NCBI GenBank assembly: GCA_022747635.1
Contig: JAKTNV010000004.1
Location: forward strand, 88,042,552 to 88,106,551
DNA from: Hetaerina americana
Lineage: Eukaryota; Arthropoda; Insecta; Odonata; Calopterygidae
Reading direction: 5' to 3'
DNA length: 64,000 nt
Position numbers and translations under genes: made by a program. Below the pieces are notes generated by a model. It searched no databases. It was not told the DNA's origin and was given only the letters and a program-made list of their open reading frames with translations. Shown here piece after piece: positions 58,898 to 64,000 of the stretch. Each line of letters begins with the position of its first letter. Position 1 is the first letter of the stretch.

Positions 58898-60178
58898 AAC
58901 CCGCACTCCAGTAAAAGTTCATATTCCTTCTGCTTCTTTTCCATGAATTTGAAAGCATCTAAAAGTCCTTTTGATAAAATAAATACACATCATTGTACCT
59001 TAGACAAATAAAAAAATGCGGGTGATGCCGCAACAGTAACATTTAACGGAGTCACTCTGATGAAATGAAAATAGAAGAAAGAATTCACTGTTGCATAAAA
59101 AATTACAACTTAATTCCTCATGAGTTGTATATGTAATCCATACATAAAAAATTTGTATGAATATTTGTATTTTGATCACAAGGATTGAAGGGGATTAACG
59201 GAATTAATGAAGAAAATAATTATTTTGCCTCTTTTTTTCAATCTTGTTAGAAATAGATTATTTTCTGCTTGGTAAATGTACTATTAGGTAGGTTAAAATT
59301 TGTTTAATTCAGATACTTTCGCGTTTATTTTTAGTTGTTATTATGGTATCACTGTAAGCATTAATCACAGGTAAAAATGTATTCCCCATTATAAAAGGCT
59401 TTATTTGATATGAGAGTGTGCTTAATAACCTATCTCACAATATGTGCACTCGTTTTGACTAAAATTACAAAAAATCATCTGAACGCGAAATAATATTGAC
59501 ACTTTTAATATCAGAAATCCAATAATAAAATAAGTAACTCATTGGTATAACAGATATCTCTATTGTTTCTTTCTCCCAACAACTACCAACGAACTAACTA
59601 AAATTGTGTATTTTAATTCTTATTGAGGAATCTTTATAAAATAAATACCAATTTGCATATTTTTTGGCACGGGGGATTCTTACCAACATGATTCCATTAT
59701 CTTAATTTTTTTTTACCCTCAATCAATTCAATCTCGCCTCTGTATATCTATTCTTAATTCCTCATTTAATTGGTGCTAATTAATTTTATTTTTATTTTTC
59801 GGACAATCCGTTTATAAATCAGTTATCATACTACTATATCTACATAAATAACTACTACACCACCATAAAGTTCGTGGTTCAGTCGCATGGCCATGAATTA
59901 ATAGGATTTCCACTTCTTACTTTCCAGTTCTGCATGACATGTCCTGGTATGATGGGGGCTCGTTGTATAAGTTGTTGTGGTTTGTTTTCAATCATTCCTT
60001 TTTTGTTAAATGCATAATTATTTCTTAGGGTGAAATTGACGCTTGTTTTGTACCAAGTTTTCCGCCAGCATCTACGTAAATTTGCACGTTTTTTCGAGGT
60101 TTTTAGTGAATGTTTTTTCCTTTTCCTTCCTCTTCCCTAATCTCTCTAATTCATTACCCATCCCATTTGGTTCTTGTA
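58898..60178. other. AT-rich stretch, no gene recognised
   Basis: Nothing recognisable. Confidence 0.4.
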
Positions 60179-60249
60179 CCCCCTGCCACACACCATTTTG
60201 GCGTATCGTGAGGTATTTATGTAGTTGTTGAAGGATGTGTGGCAGGGGG
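60179..60249 (+). repeat. Small hairpin repeat, copy 6, inside a 14-bp inverted pair
   Basis: CCCCCTGCCACACACC, then GGCGTATCGTGAGGTATTTA and TGTAGTTGTTG. The outer arm CCCCCTGCCACACA (60179-60192) recurs perfectly inverted as TGTGTGGCAGGGGG (60236-60249), so a second, opposite copy of the arm has been placed directly after the tail. Confidence 0.75.
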
Positions 60250-60859
60250 TGCAAGCACGAATATTTCCTCATTTGCATCGACCCTATTGTATTAGAAATG
60301 TTTTAGCAAATCCTCAAACCAATTAACTATCCCTCAGTTTAGTCTAGTCACTAATCCTTCATAATTCCTTGTACTTACGTCTTCCATCCATCGTTTCTCG
60401 AAATGTATTCTGATTCTTTATTGCAATTGGTCTTGTCTCTGTTCCTATTTTATTTATGTCAGTTTTCCTGTTCTTCTCTCTCCTCGGCTGGCTTGAAACA
60501 ACTTTCCTACGAGAACATCGTAACATTTGGAAGGCGTTAAGTATAATTGTCCCGTTTTTTTAAGTGTAAAGTTGTTTTCATTTATTTTTATCTTCCTGAT
60601 TGAAAGCACGCCACGTGTACTCATATTTACCCTACCTGAATCTGACAGAATTCGTGGGTTTATAGGGTGAAATGATTTATACAGAGTTGGATTTTTCTGT
60701 ATAGGTGCAGTGATTCTGAGAATGAAAACATATATTATGAAATTATTTGTAATTCATATTGCCATTTGAAACAAAAGGCTTTTAAGTGACTTCATTTTAC
60801 ATCTTTTATTTGAAAAACTGAAGCAAATTGCCTAATATTGGAAAAAGGAGAGCTAATAA
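60250..60859. other. AT-rich stretch, no gene recognised
   Basis: Nothing recognisable. Confidence 0.4.
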
Positions 60860-61327
60860 TCCGTCGCAATGCTTCAGCCTCAAATCCTGCGGTATTCCAA
60901 GTTTCAGTTCCGTTTCGAACAAATCTCAGTTTACCAAACCGCAAATGAGCCAACTTCGACCGGCATAACCACTCGCAACGCGAAACTCAAAGCCGATCAG
61001 GTATCTCGGTAACGGTCGAAAACCGCATGCCGAAATTAGGGCTTCGACTTAAAAGGCTCCTCTGTGAGGAAGTAATTGCAATGCGCCTAGTGCAGAATGC
61101 TGTTCTGAACCAGTCGAATGAAAGCCGTGGTGAGAAAGAGCGGGATACTTGTTGTTAACCACACGTTTTAATTTTACTCCGAAGCCAGAGTTACGAATGT
61201 AGCGTAAGCCGCGACCTCTGCCTTCACAAGAAAAATCCAGCGTATTTTGAACCTGAGTTCGAAACCGATATTCTGGGACATTAATTTCCTTTAAGATGTG
61301 ACGAATGGGGAGAAAAGTGATGTTCAT
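60860..61327 (-). pseudogene. Decayed open frame of unknown family
   Basis: In an AT-rich setting, this 470-base island has balanced composition. One minus-strand frame runs from ATG 61327 through about 150 codons with only two internal stops. The first part reads FSCEGRGRGLRYIRNSGFGV, then KYPALSHHGFHST. After the stop it reads VEALISACGFRPLPRYLIGF, then RVASGYAGRSWLICGLV, stop, and DLFETELKLGIPQDLRLKHC. I recognise no domain. It may be a fragment of an unclassified repeat or a dead gene; a chance frame is possible but less likely given its length and composition. Confidence 0.35.
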
Positions 61328-62353
61328 TTTTTGTATTAGATCCTTCTTTACTTTGGTCTTTTATGAATGAATTTTTATTGGAGATCGTAAGTGAATGGCC
61401 ATAAAATAACAGAACGACGTTCAAAATTAATAGCGAAAATTACACTGCTCTGTTTCTTAATAAACTATTTTCAAAGTTATTTATTTAAAATAAATAAAAG
61501 TCCTTAGAGAAACCCGTGGAGTAAGATAAATTAATTAAGGCATAATTAATTTGTAAATTGTGCCAACATGCATGTAGTGTAGTATTTATGTTCAAAAACA
61601 GTTTCACCATTTGAAATAAAGGTAATACATTTTCCATTTATTAAGTTTATATACAGTGGTATTGTAGATGAAGTGCATCATAACCTGTATTTACCCAAGA
61701 GACAATTATTACCTCCCACCCATTTTTACTTGAAACATGAGGCGCCTAATCGTTTTGAGACGTCTTCAAATAATATTTTTTTATAGATTCAAAAACCAAA
61801 ATTTTATGATACCACATCATCTAAAATAATACGGATGTGCGCCTTAGTGAACTGTGGCTGAGTGAGTGATTTTTCACCGAAGTCATACCCTGAGTAAGAT
61901 GGTGATTCGGCTCCAGCCATTACGTAATGTGCGGGAAGTATTAATACAAATAATGACAAATGATAATAATGAAAGGTTTTCCGACTTTAATTTTTGGGCG
62001 TCTTAAGATGGTTTTTGTGTTAATCAGGATTTATGCTAAAGAATAAATATCTTTTAAAGCCATCAGTGCTTGAATCTATTTCCCTTGTTTTACCTAAAAC
62101 TAATCTGCATTGATAGGGATCCTATCAAATCCCTCATTGGTGCCATAAATTATTTCTGCACCGGTATAGCTGTCTTTATACTCGCCAGGAGGGCTTCCGT
62201 TCGGTTTCCCATTTACTTCGTTACACGTATCACTGGTCTTATAAAAACCTAATGCATTCATTCTTGATGACTTTTTCATCGGATGAACTTGAAATAAAAG
62301 TTAAATTAGCCCTATAAACTAAATGTCATGAGTATACTTAACTATATTAGCTA
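61328..62353. other. AT-rich stretch, no gene recognised
   Basis: Nothing recognisable. Confidence 0.4.
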
Positions 62354-62526
62354 ATTAAGTAAATATGAAAAGTGAAGAGTCAGGGGTGATGTTGTGGAAT
62401 CGAGACATAGTAAAAACTTCGTTGCAATTTTCCTGACCTGATGATGATACAGTGTATCGAAACCATGGTCGGAAATAAAGTTTTAACTGTGGAAAATTGC
62501 AACGAAGTTTTTATTAAGTAAATATG
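62354..62526 (+). mobile_element. Second fold-back retroelement-like insertion, 14-bp TSD
   Basis: The 14-base direct repeat ATTAAGTAAATATG lies at 62354-62367 and 62513-62526 around a 145-base insertion. Inside are perfect 23-base inverted arms (62411-62433 and 62491-62513; the last base coincides with the start of the right target repeat). Between the arms is CTGATGA, hairpin, GAAAC, then GGTCGGAAATAAAG and CTGTGGAAAA. Upstream of the left arm TTGTGGAATCGAGACATA matches TTGTGGAAACGATTCATA of the 11.9-kb element, and both have target repeats of exactly 14 bases. No coding capacity. It is a non-autonomous unit of the same family but a different subtype, since the arm sequences are unrelated. 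Confidence 0.8.
62438..62463 (+). other. CTGATGA-hairpin-GAAAC motif, copy 2
   Basis: CTGATGA (62438-62444), one base, GATAC/GTATC stem strands around AGT, then GAAAC (62459-62463). The stem is perfect and quite different from that at 11.92 kb, so pairing rather than sequence is conserved. No upstream partner for a hammerhead stem III was found. Confidence 0.55.
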
Positions 62527-63290
62527 TTTGGATTAGTTTACAGAGGAAGTCATTTTATAAATTTCTGATTTTTTTGTAAATTGAGTTTGTTGTAAATGTT
62601 CTTACCAAATATATAAATCCAATTTGATGCGTGTAAACGCGTGCAAATTCAAAGAACTTCAGGAGATACCGCGACAGTAACTTTAATCTGAATATTCCGC
62701 TAATATCTGCATTTTAAAATACTTAAAGTATGATTTGGTTGATTAATTTCTTATGTGAGTGTTCTTTTTTACAGTAAATAGTCGTAAAAATACAAATATG
62801 TTTTATATAAATTCATAATCCGAATGGCACCGGAAAAATCACATCGCTCCTAATTAAAATCACAGGAAAAAGAAATCTCAATGTGTCTTTTGAGACTGGG
62901 AGGCTATCAACCAAAATTATGATTCAGTGTTGAAATACTTTTCCATTGGGAGTCTGACCAGACCCAAAAAGTTCTAGTTGTCTTCCTTCTGCTTATTCCC
63001 GCCTCCATTCCCTAGGACTTAATAGGCCTGCCGAGTTTCGGGGAAACCCATTACAGGGCACTGGGCGGAATCGCTTCAGTTAATACCATTGGAGGGGGGA
63101 TATTTTTTTCAGAGATTCATTTTTTCAAAGATGTATTGCATTAATTTTGTTTATTTTTACCGTCTTTAACTTACTGTGAGTTGTAAAGCACACCCCCGAG
63201 GATGAGTTCCATTAATGTTGCACCACCCCTTATCACGCTTAGAGTTTTAAATTTGTTCCTCGCGAAGAGGTGGTCCATTTACTTCTGCTT
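62527..63290. other. AT-rich stretch, no gene recognised
   Basis: Nothing recognisable. Confidence 0.4.
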
Positions 63291-63900
63291 CCTCTTTGAC
63301 CCCTCCACCCCCCCCTGCCCGGAGTGGATCCGTTCCTCAATGCGGTGAGGTCTCAGGGCGTGGCAGGGAAGAGGCGAGGGATGCATCGCTTAATCCCTGG
63401 CCGCATCTCTTCCTCCGAACACACCACCATCCCCGCCCTAGCACTTCTTCCCGTGCTTTGTTTCCCCTCCTCTCCCCCGCCCTTAAGCTAAGGTGAACCA
63501 CATCTTTAGTGCGTGCGGTCGCCCGAAGTGTATCTCCCGTAAACCAAGCCTCGGGCTTACTTCCCCCCATCGTCTCAACTAATCTCCGCAGTGACACTTC
63601 CCACGCCTGCTCATTTCCTACCCGGCCACCCCTTCCTTCCCTCCCGAGGGTCCACACATTGGCGAGGGCGGCCCACTTTCCTCGGCATGTGTGGCCCACC
63701 ACTCCGCCGAATCCTTCGAGATCCTCCCCCGGCGTAACATTAAATTTTTTTATATCCCGACTGAGGTATTTACCCCATTTTCGCTCGGAAATCTCGGCTT
63801 TCCGCCGTAATTGTACGCACCCATGCCAATGCATGCACGTGAGCTTCTCTCTTAATCCCCGAGTTGTTATTCTGGATTTTGTGTCCCTGTGGCTAGGTGT
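63291..63900. other. C-rich CpG block
   Basis: Another CpG-containing pyrimidine-biased block. Frames of 165 codons (minus, 63337-63834) and 134 codons (plus, 63509-63913) overlap antisense and neither shows a known domain. The first could hide part of a real exon but nothing supports it. Confidence 0.4.
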
Positions 63901-64000
63901 GCTCCAAGATTAGGTCTTTGGATTTGGAAAACGGAGTCTCGCCGGATAACAAAGGAAGAAGGGCGTTTGGAGGTCGGGCCCGTTCTCTCTCCAGGGATGT

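Noticed and set aside
58691..59011. Repeat protein encoded by the 48-bp tandem array
   Set aside because: Both strands are open simply because the period is a multiple of three; there is no start context, domain or flanking exon.
63337..63834. 165-codon minus-strand frame
   Set aside because: Lies in a CpG block where stop codons are scarce, is overlapped antisense by another long frame, and shows no recognisable domain.
1..64000. CRISPR arrays, bacterial operons or integrated virus
   Set aside because: No spaced direct-repeat array, no operon-like gene packing and no viral gene signature was seen; gene-poor AT-rich DNA with animal transposons argues against a prokaryotic source.

Overview
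The window reads as arthropod (most likely insect) nuclear DNA. The background is AT-rich, and almost everything recognisable is a transposable element of a kind typical of insect genomes: mariner-family DNA transposons, a Jockey-type non-LTR retrotransposon, older LINE fragments, tRNA-derived SINEs and long (TA)n microsatellites. No complete host protein-coding gene, rRNA gene or functional tRNA gene could be supported. The species cannot be named from this window alone.

Layout, left to right. 3.1-3.5 kb: LINE reverse-transcriptase tail. 3.9-5.2 kb: full-length decayed mariner. 8.5-8.9 kb: mariner N-terminal relic. 11.8-12.1 kb: fold-back element with a 64-bp perfect inverted repeat and a 14-bp target duplication. 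15.0-15.9 kb: internally scrambled mariner with good ends. 17.1-17.5 kb: (TA)n cluster. 17.5-17.9 kb: LINE tail on the minus strand. 18.2-23.8 kb: several copies of a small hairpin repeat and another LINE tail. 26.2-31.0 kb (minus): one almost intact, full-length Jockey element with gag ORF, endonuclease/RT ORF and a 9-bp target duplication. 34.1-36.2 kb: two tRNA-derived SINEs. 38.9-41.4 kb: an old LINE RT abutted by a 1.3-kb mariner. 41.6-43.4 kb: a conserved 3'-end motif and two copies of one SINE family. 43.9-44.3 kb: three (TA)n arrays. 49.4-50.6 kb: a TIR-only mini-element and an internally deleted mariner. 58.75 kb: three perfect 48-bp tandem repeats. 62.4 kb: a second fold-back element, also with a 14-bp target duplication.

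Between these lie AT-rich stretches with no recognisable content, plus about ten strongly pyrimidine- or purine-skewed, CpG-containing blocks (13.0, 19.7, 24.4, 32.3, 35.2, 44.3, 45.6, 52.3, 56.4 and 63.3 kb). Two of these precede plausible but unproven gene-start signals: a TATA box with an exon/donor site at 46.23-46.35 kb, and an ATG-containing 13-base exon candidate at 56.997 kb.

The most unusual signal is a family seen at four places (11.9, 17.2, 41.6 and 62.4 kb). Its core is GATGA, one free base, a short hairpin whose stem differs in sequence but stays paired, then GAAA. At three loci an AATAAA signal and TGTGGAAAA follow. Two members are insertions with inverted terminal copies and 14-bp target duplications. 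The core resembles the hammerhead-ribozyme core carried by Penelope-like retroelements, but I could not show a complete ribozyme. Working together: the intact Jockey is the only element with near-complete machinery; the rest are relics or non-autonomous units that need proteins supplied from elsewhere.
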